From NCBI GenBank assembly GCA_019843655.1, contig JACDQD010000005.1, positions 13,853,575 to 13,917,574 of the forward strand: DNA of 64,000 nt, written 5' to 3'. The notes below the pieces were generated by a model, which worked only from the letters and a program-made list of their open reading frames with translations, made no database searches and was not told the DNA's origin. Positions 21,986 through 33,618 of the stretch are shown piece after piece. The translations under genes were made by a program, and so were the position numbers. Within the stretch, counting starts at the first letter, position 1. Every line of letters starts with the position of its first letter. The stretch comes from Lethocerus indicus (lineage: Eukaryota; Arthropoda; Insecta; Hemiptera; Belostomatidae).

Positions 21986-24900
21986 CAAAATGGTACTACA
22001 GAAAACTAATTACAATATTATTATAATTGCCAGTGCATATAACACTAAGTCAGGTTTGTTACTAATATACACGATGATCATTATTTACCTTAATGATTAT
22101 CCAAGATTATCCTTTTGCAAATTAAACAAAATAACAATACCTCAAATAATAAACTCGATAAAAATAAAATTAGCATTCATATTATTTTAACATACAAAAT
22201 CAACATACACTTAGCAAGAATCTGTTCTCTCAAAACTTCCTCACTGGGGAGCTCATGATCGATTATAACAGACGAACACGTCTTCTAGATCTCAAGCCGG
22301 AGTGCGTAGGAAGACGGGGAGGTTTATATCTGACGTTCCCTCCTGTGATTCGTTCGGGAATAAAGAGGTCGTTCCTCGAGGTTCGACAACGCGATAAGAG
22401 CCCGGCAACGCTGTAAACGAAACGCACGTTTTTATTTTTTTGTATAATTTAACAGTCGTCGTTAACACTGGATGACACAATCGGAGCCGGGTGCGTGAGA
22501 GTGAAAAACTGGTTAACAGATGTGTGGTTGGGTTCGCCTCACCGCGCTCCCACAAGTGGCCCTACTCATCCTTCTTGCCTTATTCTTCCATTAGTGACAC
22601 TTCGTCCACGATGCCGTCAAGTAAATTGGTCTAGTTTTATGTTATTGGTACCCTAAATGTTAACAGATCACTTTGGTGGTGAGAAACGTTTCTTTCCCGC
22701 TATGTAGCTCACAGACATATGCAGTTATTGGACGTAAAAACAAAATAGGAAATTTCAAATCTCCTTTGCTCCTCCTTCTATCGGTTGGACTTTTGTTATT
22801 ATTTAAACGTGCTCAGAATCTCGTTGCCGTCTTCAATGCTCTATATACACTCTAGTCCAATCTCTGCTGTCGCTGTCATGATCTTCAGTTTCCATTCAGT
22901 TTGGTATTACGCTGGAGCGGTTTCACTTTCCCAGTAACGCTTGTCGGTTGAATTTATATATATTTCAAACTCTCAAAGTCAAAAAGTTCACCTTGTAGAA
23001 TCTAACTAACAGGAATGGAACAACCAAAATTACCGTATGTATTTTATTTCGTACGTACCCGTTGATCAGGGATCTACATTCCCACAGTGTGCAATTTACA
23101 TATAAGGTCAATTGACTTGTTGCCTGGCTTCCATTTTTCACTCCACCGGTTGAAAGAGATCATAACTTACCGGTAGTTAAGTCTTAAGTTATAGATACCG
23201 TTTCTGCCGTTCGACAAGAGATGCCATTAGAGCGGTTGATTTAAAGCCACCGATAAATGTGTCAAAAGAGATATTTCGATGATCCTGTATTCAATGCCGG
23301 TAAAAACCTCGTTTGATCCGGTCTCTTTTATCCTACTTTCTAAATGATTTTTCCCTGGATTCCGCAAGTGATTGGAACAACCTACATCAGCAATGTCTGC
23401 TTTGTTAAACGAATTTTTCTTGAGATCTTCCCTGTCATTACATTGCAAAACGTGTAAGTAACTTCAATGACAAAAAATTTATTTGCATTGAAATATAAAG
23501 ATATTTATTCTGGAACTTTCGAAGCTGTTGGATACTTGCGTGGGTAGTATCTAAACACTGCACTTGTATAGGATGGTATGTCAAATACAGCTTTGTAAAG
23601 TAGGGGTTTATAATGATATATTCTATTCCAGGAAATGTAAAATTGAATAATGTGGAACACTGCACTTGGGTACGGGCGACTCAACTCTACATTTTCGGTC
23701 CGAACAAACCAATGAGGCGACGTTTTTCCTCTGCGCCGGAATTTTTAAGGTTTCTCCGCCTTCCCACATATGAAATTACATCTCCAGTTGACATTTTTTT
23801 TATTCATTTACCTTCGACAACTACTACCGGATCGGACAATCCAATGACTAGAAAACGGTATCGGGGCATTTTTTCACCGCACTCGGCTATTTTGTTAGAG
23901 CCGGAAAAAAGGTCAACATTGTCACCCTGATTAGGTTCTATGTCTGCGAGTTATAAGCCGATGTGCTATATGTTTCTCCCACACGTGAGGATCTGTGAAG
24001 CAATCCAAGATCCCCACAATAAACGATTTAACAATTTCAGTACGAACAAATATAACTTAAGTGGAAAGCTCCAGTTACGTGAGTCGACAATATATATTGT
24101 TTCAAAGGAAAAAAGAATTTGCAACTGCATTTAATTTTGATCGTAAATGCAACTAATCCATTTATAATTTAAAATACAGATTATACAAACTATTTACATA
24201 TAGTACGAGAGGTAATCGTAATATTGATTATTGACTTATTTAAATAAATGTTGTTTACGTTGTCGGGAGGCAGTTAATTTCCTTTTAATTCACTTTATGA
24301 AGAGAATGTGATAAAAAACTAGGAAGGCCTAACACTTATTAAATTCTGCCTGGAACCGTGCCACCTATTTAATTCTGTCTTCATTTACTTGGCCATAACT
24401 GGGGGTTAGTGATCCGGGGTATAACGACGCCTTCCCGCCTCTAGGCTTTATTAGTTTTCACTGCTAACAATCGTAATGAAATTCTTTTATGAATACATCA
24501 GTCTTAACCTTGTTGAGGATATAATGGGTATTGCAATACCGCGTTAATGTGAACATGAAAAACCTTACACCTTTAACCCACATAAAAGCTGAAAGGGGGC
24601 TGTAAAAATAATAATACAACAGAATATGTGTATGCTAATTTATTCCTCAACACAAGTAAGCACTGTAATGTTTTTCTGTATTTTTTATAGAATGTAATTA
24701 TTAGAAATAATTTAGAAAGTGAGACAAAAGGAGAACGCGTCGATCGGGGTTTACCCCCGCTGAATACAAAGTGCGCTCAAATCGTCACTCGGCAGTGACA
24801 CATTTATCGGTCTTTAAATCAGCCGAGCTTTTCAGGTCAGCAGCGTTGACAGTAGAAACGGTGTCTCTGGCTGGGACTTAACGCAGGCCAAGTTATGATC

Positions 24901-25591
24901 TATTTCAACCAGCGGAGTGTACATTCCAAGCCTGGCAGTGTCACTTTGCAACCCGACGCTTGCGTGCCATAGTAGGGGACCACGAATAAAATATGTTAGG
25001 AAACATTTTCCTTTAACGTGGTTCAGTCATATTCATATTTAGCACTATATAGCTCGAGGTGCTATGCTACGGCTAATTTTAATTTGGCAGAATCACACTG
25101 GCCAATATTTGTTGTCACGACCCAACTCTACGAGCTGATTATTGATTTCGCATTTGAAATATTAGCAGTGTTATCCCACGCGTAAGAACTCTGGCTTTTC
25201 GCCAATAAAGATGTTTATGAGAAAACTTCAAGCCCAATAATCATAGATAAGAGAAAAATTCAAATTGGGCATGTTGTAAGAATTTGGCATTTAATTATTA
25301 TAGTTATTAACAGCGCTTACACGATAGGATTGTTAGGCTACTAGGCCATAATGTTTCTCAGCTCACAGTATATGTTAAACAATTTAACTCGACCTGATCA
25401 TTTGTTTCAGAAGTATCTCCAAACAATTGCTGCCGTTCCCAGTATTAAATCTCAGTGCTAATTTTCCCAGTTGACGGCTTTAGCGCGCGAGCCAATTATC
25501 GCATTGTTGTTACTATTTAAAGGTTCCTTGCAGGTCCTTGGGCTGATGTCGAGTAAATTCGTCGAAATTACGTTTATAATTCGTTCTCAAT
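21986..25591. other. non-coding stretch
   Basis: No gene supported. Frames of 60-105 codons are scattered on both strands with no domain; the 105-codon one (23613-23930) starts without a conventional ATG. A balanced-composition segment at 22213-22560 with an AATAAAG motif (near 22360) looks like it could come from an LTR but has no defined ends. A small hairpin, GTCACT/AGTGAC, lies at 24784-24799. Confidence 0.4.
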
Positions 25592-25630
25592 CACACGGAT
25601 ACGCGTGTGGAACGCGTATATATTACGCGT
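25592..25630. promoter_or_regulatory. cluster of three ACGCGT motifs in two adjacent hairpins
   Basis: ACGCGT occurs at 25601-25606, 25612-25617 and 25625-25630. The first lies in a stem CACACG/CGTGTG (25592-25609). The other two form a stem ACGCGTA (25612-25618) and TACGCGT (25624-25630) with a 5-nt loop. Three copies of a 6-bp palindrome in 30 bp is far above expectation. ACGCGT is the MluI cell-cycle box in fungi; what it would bind here is not known. Confidence 0.45.
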
Positions 25631-26377
25631 CCCCAAAAATAGTGCCTAATAAATGCTAACGATGTTTTATAGTGCCGCAGTAGAAGGAAGTCGAGATGAG
25701 TCTTTACAATAAGGGTTGGGGACGCGGAAATTTCTGAGACTGAACACCCGACGTCAGTACGCCGTTTCCGGTCCTCATTGTAAACGGGGTTTGAATTACA
25801 ATTGCCTTGTTTGTCTCAAAAAGCAAGCCAATCGTCCGTGTCCCCACCATTAGACCCATTTACGTGACAATGACCGGTCGTTATGACGTTTACATACTAC
25901 AGTGGACTGATTTAAATTCGTCGTTGAGTGGAATGCACCGACGTGCACCTGACACAGTTCGAATTCCACCGGACCACCTCACAATAATAATAACTTCGGG
26001 TCCAATAACGTTGTTACGTGCATACAATTGAAATCTCGAATGGAAAGACGGACGTTACATTTAAATGAGGCGCAAAACAATAACACTTTACATAAAATAA
26101 ATCAGGTCGGACTGTCATTTAGGTGGCGGTATTGTATGTTTCTTTACACCCTTAGAATTAAAAATTATCTCTGCCGGATCTCAAAACATACTGAACACAA
26201 TCAATGAAATCAATTAATTGTAAGTATGGCAATTTATGACATTCATTTGTTAACAGAATAAACACAGATAAATCGCTTACATAGAAATGTGAAAATATTC
26301 AGAAGAAGCCTGGTAGTAAATATTTGAATATCCAGTTTCCCTAATATGTTAATTCTTATCCGAATACTGAAACAGTT
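25631..26377. other. non-coding stretch
   Basis: A 74-codon frame at 25807-26031 has no recognisable similarity and starts without a conventional ATG. AT-rich beyond 26040. Nothing else is seen. Confidence 0.45.
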
Positions 26378-26470
26378 TGGTGATCGCGTGTTTAACCTAG
26401 CGGCAGTTCTGATTCATTGAAAGGCCCCGGGTTGAAACGTTCTTTGCGGCAATATTGCGTGACACTGTGT
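26378..26470 (+). mobile_element. tRNA-derived SINE-like remnant
   Basis: TGGTGATCGCG (26379-26389) followed by TTTAACCTAGCGGCAG resembles a SINE A-box/D-arm region. GGTTGAAACG (26430-26439), preceded by GGCCCCG, resembles a B-box/T-arm. Spacing is about 50 nt, as in tRNA-derived SINE heads. No cloverleaf is intact. Confidence 0.4.
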
Positions 26471-27639
26471 GCATAATTCTATTTTGCAGTTTGGCCGCAT
26501 TGTGTTTTAGCAGAAGCCACTGGAAAACCCTTGTGGTTGAATAGTCTCTAACGACTTCGAACTTCTCTTTGGCTTACTGCGTTCGAATATTAATATTTCC
26601 TAATGGGATGAATTGAGTTCTAGATTATAGTTATTTCGATAAGTAAATTGTAGATTCGAAAGCGGTCTTTATATGGTTCACTAAAATTATCTTTAAAAAA
26701 TGTAAAATAGTTTCCATCTTAGTTCATTGTGTTAGTATCCAAAATTCATCACCCTATCCGCTATCGGCCCAGAGGAATACATATCACCCGAGCCGCGAAA
26801 CGAACAGAGAGTAATATGATTAGCGGAAAGCGAACACGAGCCAGTCGCACAGTTCTGGATTACCATATGTGACCAGTGGGTGGGGGATTATTGCAACGCC
26901 GCTGTTTTTTTTTCTGTCGTCTATTAAACAGACGGCTATGTGCGGCACCAGTTGCGATTCGATAATCGTGCTGTGGATTGCCGGATCCCGGATCGTCGGC
27001 CGTCATGGGATTAACTTCGATCGATCGACTCTCCAAAGGAGTGCGGCACAATCCGTTCAAAAGGGCGTCCGTTGTTTCGAAGGCTCTTCCAGGACCTCGC
27101 ACAAACATGGTACATAGATCTAATATTGATGACGATTTCTTGTGATTGTACGATGAAAATGCTTGGTCTAATTTTTTATTAATATCAAACTTCTTTTCTG
27201 AACTTACCAATCTAGTCGGATGCTCGTCCAAATATTTGGCTTAGTTTAGGAGCGAATGTGTTATGTAATCGTGCAACATCGTAGTCCAACCGTTAGTATT
27301 GTTCTGACTGGATAATATTCGCAGTATGGATCGTTCATTAACGCTGCATTAATAATTTATTCAGTTCTTTTTGTGCTATAAGTCCCTCTCAAATTATTCT
27401 CAACAATTATAATTTCATCCCCAACCTCCCGAATGTGACTGAATTTAAAGGCACACCTAAATACGTACAGTTTTTCATAAACCGAAGAAAACCAGAACTC
27501 ATATTTTTTACACCAAGAGCAATCGTACGAACTTTTATATATTCTTTATAAACTTAATCCTAAACAGAAGGAAAGTTTTCTATATATTTATTTAACCATA
27601 GTACGGTGAAAAACGTTTCTTAAAAACGCATCGTTGACG
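26471..27639. other. non-coding stretch
   Basis: A 123-codon minus frame (26860-27231) and an 82-codon plus frame overlap almost fully; neither shows a motif. GC-richer at 26760-27110 only. Confidence 0.4.
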
Positions 27640-27955
27640 TTGGAGTCCCGAAGGCTTCGGAGGGCCTCGCGTGTCACGGAGGCTCCTCCCCTTACAGTTT
27701 TATTTTTTTTCCCACTGTGCATTTCATCACGAATCTGTAACATTCATAATGGGTCTGTAATTCGTCGCGGGGGAGGGCACGTTTCACGGGCGGCCGTCCC
27801 GACAAAGGACCCTGCGGGCCGCCTCCCGGCCGCTAATCCTCCGTCAAAATTGAGTTTAATGTCCGCAACTAGTCGAAATTCAAAAGGCGGGTTGTGTGAC
27901 GGACCCCTGGCAGCCTAGAAGGAGGCGCCTCGCTGTTGGTGGCCCCACACTATCT
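27640..27955. other. GC- and CpG-rich block
   Basis: Contains repeated GGAGGC, CGGCCG and GGGCGG-type words in an otherwise AT-rich region. The 94-codon frame across it has no recognisable domain and is likely chance. It could be a CpG-rich regulatory element. Confidence 0.3.
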
Positions 27956-28800
27956 ATCTGAGCTAAGTGAAATGTCCACAACTGTACTCATTGCGAAAAA
28001 TGAGATGCCGCGTTACAATAAATACTGGACATATACTTTAAGAATTTTAATTTAAAGTCCCCCTTTGGTTTTCACAGTGAGTTGTCCCTGTGAATGTGCC
28101 GTGCTGCTGCCTTTGAATGCTCGTATGGATCATGGCAATTTCGATTCGTGATAATTCTCAGTACTTTATCGTAGCTCGCTTTGTTCACTTGTTGAAATGA
28201 TCGTTCTGCCACCCATTTAAATGGTATATCATATTTTGCCTACCGATTAGATAATGATGGGGGAATATAAATGTCACTTGTTCTAATTATATTGCGTATA
28301 TTGCAACTTTTTGGAGCTTCGGAGCCGTTGAGCTTTGGATTCCACATAGAAATCATCCAAATTGGTTGAAATAAACAGATGGTTAACAAAATATTATTTT
28401 CACCTATTTATTTCGGTAGATATTATTAACTTTATTATGGCAGAATGTAATAAAATAAATTTCGTACCCAGGCCTTATGCACTACAGCACAGTGTCTGTG
28501 ATAGCGAGGGTCTTGTTTCTCGAGGATCGTATAACAGCGATATCATGCATTTCAGAACATTGCGAAACAGATTGTACGGATCTCCATCTCAGATTCCCTT
28601 ACATATATAAATAAATGCTACTAACTGGGACAAGTAATGTCGCAAACCTGGGGAAAATTACTCGATTGGGTAGAATTCTTTTCGCGAGTGCTGTATAAAA
28701 ATGGCTACGGGCCGTCGCCTGTCAGAAACATAAATACAGGAAAGGAAATCAATGTCGTTGTGAGAACCCTGTTCTGATGTGTATATATAGCGATGCCGCC
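27956..28800. other. non-coding stretch
   Basis: AT-rich, with an 82-codon frame (28362-28610) that shows no similarity. No repeat or RNA is recognised. Confidence 0.45.
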
Positions 28801-29258
28801 CCCTTTATTGCCACTTAGAAGACCCGGGTGGGATATGGCCCACTTATAAGTGAAATCCCTCTCTCCTTCTGCATTACAAGGGACATTATGGCATTGGACT
28901 AGCGCCGTTAAGCGGATTTACTCCTGGGAGAGTCCTCTCATCCCCTGGTTAGTCCCTTAACTGCTCCTCTTCTTAGTTGGCCGCTCACCCAAAACCCCCA
29001 CCCACCATAGTCGTTCTTACCTTTTCGGTCTTGGGTTTGGAGATGAACTGTGATTTAATGTTCAAAAAACGGTATATACACTTCTAGAGCGACCTGTGAC
29101 ATTTTAGCAGGTGATTCGCAGGTGAGTGTTGCGGTAAAATATTTACTGTGTGAACTCATTGTTACTCCAGGCCAGGCCTAAACCCGCAATTAATCTGATC
29201 CCATTTAATTAATTTATCCTACTAATACCCAAATGATAATAAACCGCCCTTATCATTT
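28801..29258. promoter_or_regulatory. candidate regulatory segment with NK2-like and GATA-like motifs
   Basis: CACTTATAAGTG (28841-28852) is a perfect 12-bp palindrome made of two CACTTA half-sites, with another CACTTAG at 28812; CACTT-type sites are bound by NK2-class homeodomain proteins. Further on, AAATGATAA (29231-29239) and TTATCATTT (29250-29258) form a perfect 9-bp inverted repeat containing two inverted GATA sites around TAAACCGCCC. ATTAATTA-type homeobox cores lie near 29188-29215. Regulatory function is inferred from motif density. Confidence 0.3.
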
Positions 29259-30092
29259 AGGTTAATTAGTTCAACTGACTGTTAGAATGTTTGATGTTAT
29301 ACATTCAAATAATTAAATATTTCTTTGTGGTTCACCGAATATAAGGTAATTTCTGTATTTTCATATTATTCAGCATTGATTGGAGTGTCATCAAGTTGCT
29401 TATTTTCTAGGAACATATAATGCTATTACGTTAAATACTATTCGCAGATATTTACTGCGTTTTTTTACACTAAAATTACATTGGTCTATAATTTGGAGAA
29501 ATAATAAATGCCTGTGTAGAACATGACATATATAGTTTTTCTATGGCACTTTGTCTTGTTAGGTAGTACGTAGATTCATATTTTTTCAATTGATGATTTT
29601 TATTAAGCAAATACTCATTTTTCTAGACGTTCCTATTGTTGCGTCAAATTATTAGAAAGTTACCTAAAATCTGGACTATGTTATGGGTAATACGTTAATG
29701 ATCCCATCAACGAATCGTTGAGAAAATATTACTGGAAACAGGAGAAAAGACACACCAGAGGATTTTGGAGTGTATATCGTTCGGCGGGGAAGTCATCTTC
29801 CGTTGCGCTATCATGTCGTGAGCTCTTTCTCACTCGTTCTATAGTTGAGATTGCATTCTTCTTTTGCTATCAGGCGCCATTTGTTTTGCACTACGTATAG
29901 CGTGTATTGTATTCTATTGTTAGGAATTCTCCTCGATTATTAGGAGAAATCCTCGAAATCGTTATCACAAGAAACATTGGCAATAACGCAGGGATATTTT
30001 TTTTAGTTCATTCATTCGTCTGGTTAGCATCAGTGAAAGTTTTGTGCTCATAACCCTTTTAGGAATATTCTCCGCGATTCCGTTGTCTACTG
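29259..30092. other. AT-rich non-coding stretch
   Basis: A small hairpin, TTCTCCT/AGGAGAA, at 29927-29948 is the only structure noted. The 60-codon frame at 29718-29900 starts without ATG and has no recognisable similarity. Confidence 0.5.
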
Positions 30093-30290
30093 ACGGTGGG
30101 AGAAACCTCCCACCGTGCAGCAGAGACGGCAGCGAGATAACCTTGATCCACTTGTCCGGAGATAGTGGTTCGTTGGGAAAAAGTCTTTCTGCTCAAGGCA
30201 GCAGAAGGTTTCCAGGACTATTCTGACGCCTGCCGCTATCTGCTGGCATAGATCGGCCAATCCCAACACTTGATCCCATTTCTTCCCCAT
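30093..30290. repeat. hairpin-rich segment sharing a word with the LINE remnant
   Basis: ACGGTGGGAG (30093-30102), loop AAAC and CTCCCACCGT (30107-30116) form a perfect 10-bp stem-loop. A second stem, TTCTGCT (30187-30193)/AGCAGAA (30200-30206), follows. Between them, on the minus strand, 30146-30163 is identical over 18 bp to 21756-21773 inside the LINE remnant, with aaggtt/ataggtt following in both. A 67-codon minus frame and a 60-codon plus frame cover the segment. It may be a decayed copy of the same or a related element. Confidence 0.4.
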
Positions 30291-33200
30291 CTCCGCAGGG
30301 GCACTCCGAGTAGCACCTAATATGAGTTAATTTTTAATGAATCCAATTTTTCTTATCTCTCTGCATTTCTTATTCACGACTGCATTAGCAATTTGAATAT
30401 TATCAACCGGTTTTCTGCTGAAGATAGGCGGCTACGTTTCGTCGGTGATGGCGCTCTGATCAGCATGATGGATGACATGAAATTTTTCTGAGCTCAAAGG
30501 TTCCTAAAATGATCGGCCTGTCTGATTTGAATTTCAATGCCTTGCTCGAACGCGCTACATGAGCCATGAATTATTTCTGACAGGGTTGCATATTAATATT
30601 TAGCCGAAGAATATAAATAAATCAATGCTTTTGGAAAATATTTCACCGTTGTCTCTAATAAGACGGCTTGAACTTAGTGACTATGAAGTAGATCGTATTC
30701 ATATTTATCATACATAAAATTTTTAATCTGTATTTTAGTAAATTTAATTAATCAATTTGTTATGTAAGAAATTGTTGTTATAATGAGTAATCATAAATGA
30801 GCCCCTCCGCTTAGTCGGTCTTAATCGGGTTAAAAACGAATTTCCGATTTCGTCTTCTTCATTGACCTTCTGTTAGCAGCGTCAACGAAGCACACCATTG
30901 TTTTTTCCTGTAGTCGTTACAGGATACGACCAGAGGACTCGGGATGTCTCACAGATTATTCGTTTATAATAACAAAGAGGAAGTCTTGAACTCTAGACCC
31001 CTGATAAACGGTTCTAATTATTAGTTCGTTTCAAGAACTTCTTGATCAATATAAAATTTTAGCTGTTAAACATGTTAAGTGCCCAGTGTAACCAGTGTAG
31101 GTTGAGAAGAAACGTAGCAGATGTGTAGACAATTCATTAGTGGATAACGAGACCGCGTAGCTCAAACACCAAGTATGTGAATGCCTAAAAGCCGGTATAT
31201 GTTGTGTGCACTACCCATTTCAATTTTAAGATATTTCGTACAATATTTAATGAAATAAATATATAATAAGTGCTAAATACCGTGATGTTAAAACCTGGCT
31301 GTATAATTCTGGAGGACACGAAACCTGATCGCAGCGAGATTCTTTGTCTTTCCTCAAGTTTAATTCTTACATTGAATAAGCTTTCACTTAAAAATTTCGT
31401 ACACCTGCTACTAGTGACTAATAACCTAAATCACCTAAATGGTGATTAATAAATATCAAAACGACACTAAAGAGAATATTATTGACTTTTACAGGTTTAA
31501 ACATTTGAATATTCTCTATCAAGCGACCAAGGTTGGTTGCGGTAAGACGAATCATTACCCCATTATTTATCTATTAATTACCGATATGTAGTGGGATGCG
31601 AGGGTTTCTCATTCTCTCTGTTTAAGGGCGTTTGAATCGAGGGATGCAAGGGGACTAAAAGCCTCCCTCCACCCCTTAGTATTACACACATGTTCCGATA
31701 CCAATCTTTATGGTCGGGACGTGTAAATAATTTGTCACACGTGTTCCCTCTTCTAGCTCTCTATTCAAATGGCGCTCCTGGAGTCCCAGGTCTCAAGGGG
31801 CAAATCCAATACTTCTCATATTTCTCGTATTTTCGGTTTCACGCACCGGGGGATTAATTACCCGAACTAGATGAGCAGGTGAGATCTAGGTCAGCAAGCT
31901 CCTCAAGTACAATGAATCGGGAGCATGCGTTCCATAGTATCCGGCTTCTTAGTTCGGACACAATACGTGGAATTTATTTTATAGCGATGATTAATCATTT
32001 ATAGTATTCTTGTTTAATGTTATTTAATAACTCCATATCTCCACTAAGCTAAACCAGTTACGGCTAGTATAGTGAGTTACTTACGCATGTTGGCTCCTCC
32101 ATATGTGTGAGTGGTAATACAACGCCCTGTTAGAACTAGCCGCGGATCCACGCGGAATAATAAATAAAGTTAAATGCATATTGTAATATGAATATTGCTT
32201 GTGTAATTCAAATTGGAATGAAATCACCTTCATTATAATTACAGTACTATGTTTAAGCATTGATTATAAGAATTAGGTTTCTGGTGTATCTAAAGAGAAA
32301 TCTGAGAGCATTGTAATTCTCTTGCCTTTGGGTTGAGCACAATGAATCATAATGAAAAGAAAATTACCGTTGTTCAATAATCAGCACGTTTCGAAACCAC
32401 AGCGCTCTGTTTCAGCTTTCAAATGTGTGCCTAATTTAGACGCTAACTCACTAATTTCCTCTGGTAATCCTGTTACTGAATTTTGTAACACTTTTCTTTA
32501 TTCGCCCTGGAGTTCTGGGTCAAAAGTCATATGTGTACATGCAATTTGTTATTTAGTTCACGGTCAGCACTTTTGGATTGGCCATTGCAGCATTACTCTG
32601 CGTGGTTTATATGTTATAGCTTAAATATTTAAAAATATACACATTGACTAGTTATTCGAGATGACGATTTACCTCGAGTAAAAATCAGTACAAGAGGCCG
32701 GAATCCAATTTGAAAATAATTTCAAATGTGTCTGTGTTGTATGTACAGGTTGTCGGATCGTTAAAGCTTAAATAATATTAATGGACTTTGAAGCAGAACT
32801 CCATTCGGAGTAATAATTCCGTTTTGCTTTAAGTGAATATGGTACACATTACCTCGATTATCTGGATAGTCAAGTTTATTAAAAATTACACATATAAAAT
32901 AAATTACGTTCATTATAATAAACTAATATTATAATAAAATGATTATAATATATTATACGTTCATTTGATTCATTATTCAATACGATATCGGAACCATAGC
33001 GATAAAAAGAACTAATCATTGGACTACTAATTAAAATAATAATTAAAAATGTGATGTATGCATGCTATTGTTTGAGGAACATTTCGGATGTAATGTGTAC
33101 GAATAATTCTCAGTTCTTCAAAACACAATAAATTGTAATTAATATGACAAATATGAAAATTAATAAAAAGGCTCTTTGAAACCAAAGAACACTGCTCTAT

Positions 33201-33506
33201 GCAAATAAAAAGCGCTAATACGGCAAAAATACCAATCCCATCTACTTCCAGATACGTGATGTAAACGGGGACTTGTGTGATAAGATTATGTAGACATCTT
33301 ATTTCTCGCTAGTTATTTCCTTCAAGGGAAGTTGCTGTTAAAAAGTGACAACATTGTTAGGGAATTTCTAACTTTGCCATCCTCGATAATGATATTGTCG
33401 TGATCTACCGATAGCTGTTCTTTTGGTGCTATCACTACTGAGACCAATGAGACCGTGATTCTATTCGCAGTACTAAATTCATGACTAACACGGCCTGAAA
33501 TTAGTT
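30291..33506. other. AT-rich non-coding stretch
   Basis: No gene, with only one frame over 60 codons (32352-32624, 90 codons, no similarity). A small hairpin, AATCACC/GGTGATT, lies at 31429-31447, and a ctcgagtaaaaat word at about 32673. Otherwise nothing is recognised. Confidence 0.5.
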
Positions 33507-33618
33507 GTAGATTCGTGTTCTTCTGTCTCCTCTCGCTGCTAGACCGGTTTCGGCTACTCGCCATCTTCAGTAGTAGTGTCAGTCACTCTGGGACGTTGGA
33601 TGCTCGTGGGGCATCCAA
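33507..33618 (-). mobile_element. second copy of the hammerhead-bearing element, single unit
   Basis: This is homologous to the left half of the element at 18.65-18.86 kb. On the minus strand it carries the same order: GTGACTGACAC, the hammerhead core, then GAGAGGAGACAGAAGAACACGAA and TCTACAA at its end (33507-33513). It lacks the second inverted arm, so it is a single unit or a truncated copy. Just outside the core, GGATGC (33598-33603) and GCATCC (33611-33616) form a short hairpin, and the copy at 18.65 kb has a related GATGC word at the equivalent place. Confidence 0.7.
33535..33577 (-). ncRNA. minimal type I hammerhead ribozyme motif, core intact
   Basis: Minus strand, 5' to 3': helix I 5' strand CUACUA (33576-33571), CUGAAGA (33570-33564) fitting CUGANGA, helix II GGC..GCC with a pentaloop and a bulged U (33563-33552), GAAA (33551-33548), helix III CC/GG closed by A-U with no loop (33549-33543), cleavage base C (33542), then helix I 3' strand UAGCAG (33541-33536) pairing with five of six bases. 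Every conserved core base is present. Because ACCGGU is self-complementary and has no loop, helix III can only form properly between two copies, as in the dimeric minimal hammerheads known from retroelement and satellite RNAs. Activity is predicted, not shown. Confidence 0.65.

Noticed and set aside
22213..22560. Solo LTR
   Set aside because: AATAAAG and balanced composition are suggestive, but no TG...CA ends with target duplication and no second copy were found.
30416..30445. CTGAAGATAGGCGGCTACG as a hammerhead
   Set aside because: Followed by TTTCGTC instead of GAAA and lacking helix I complementarity.
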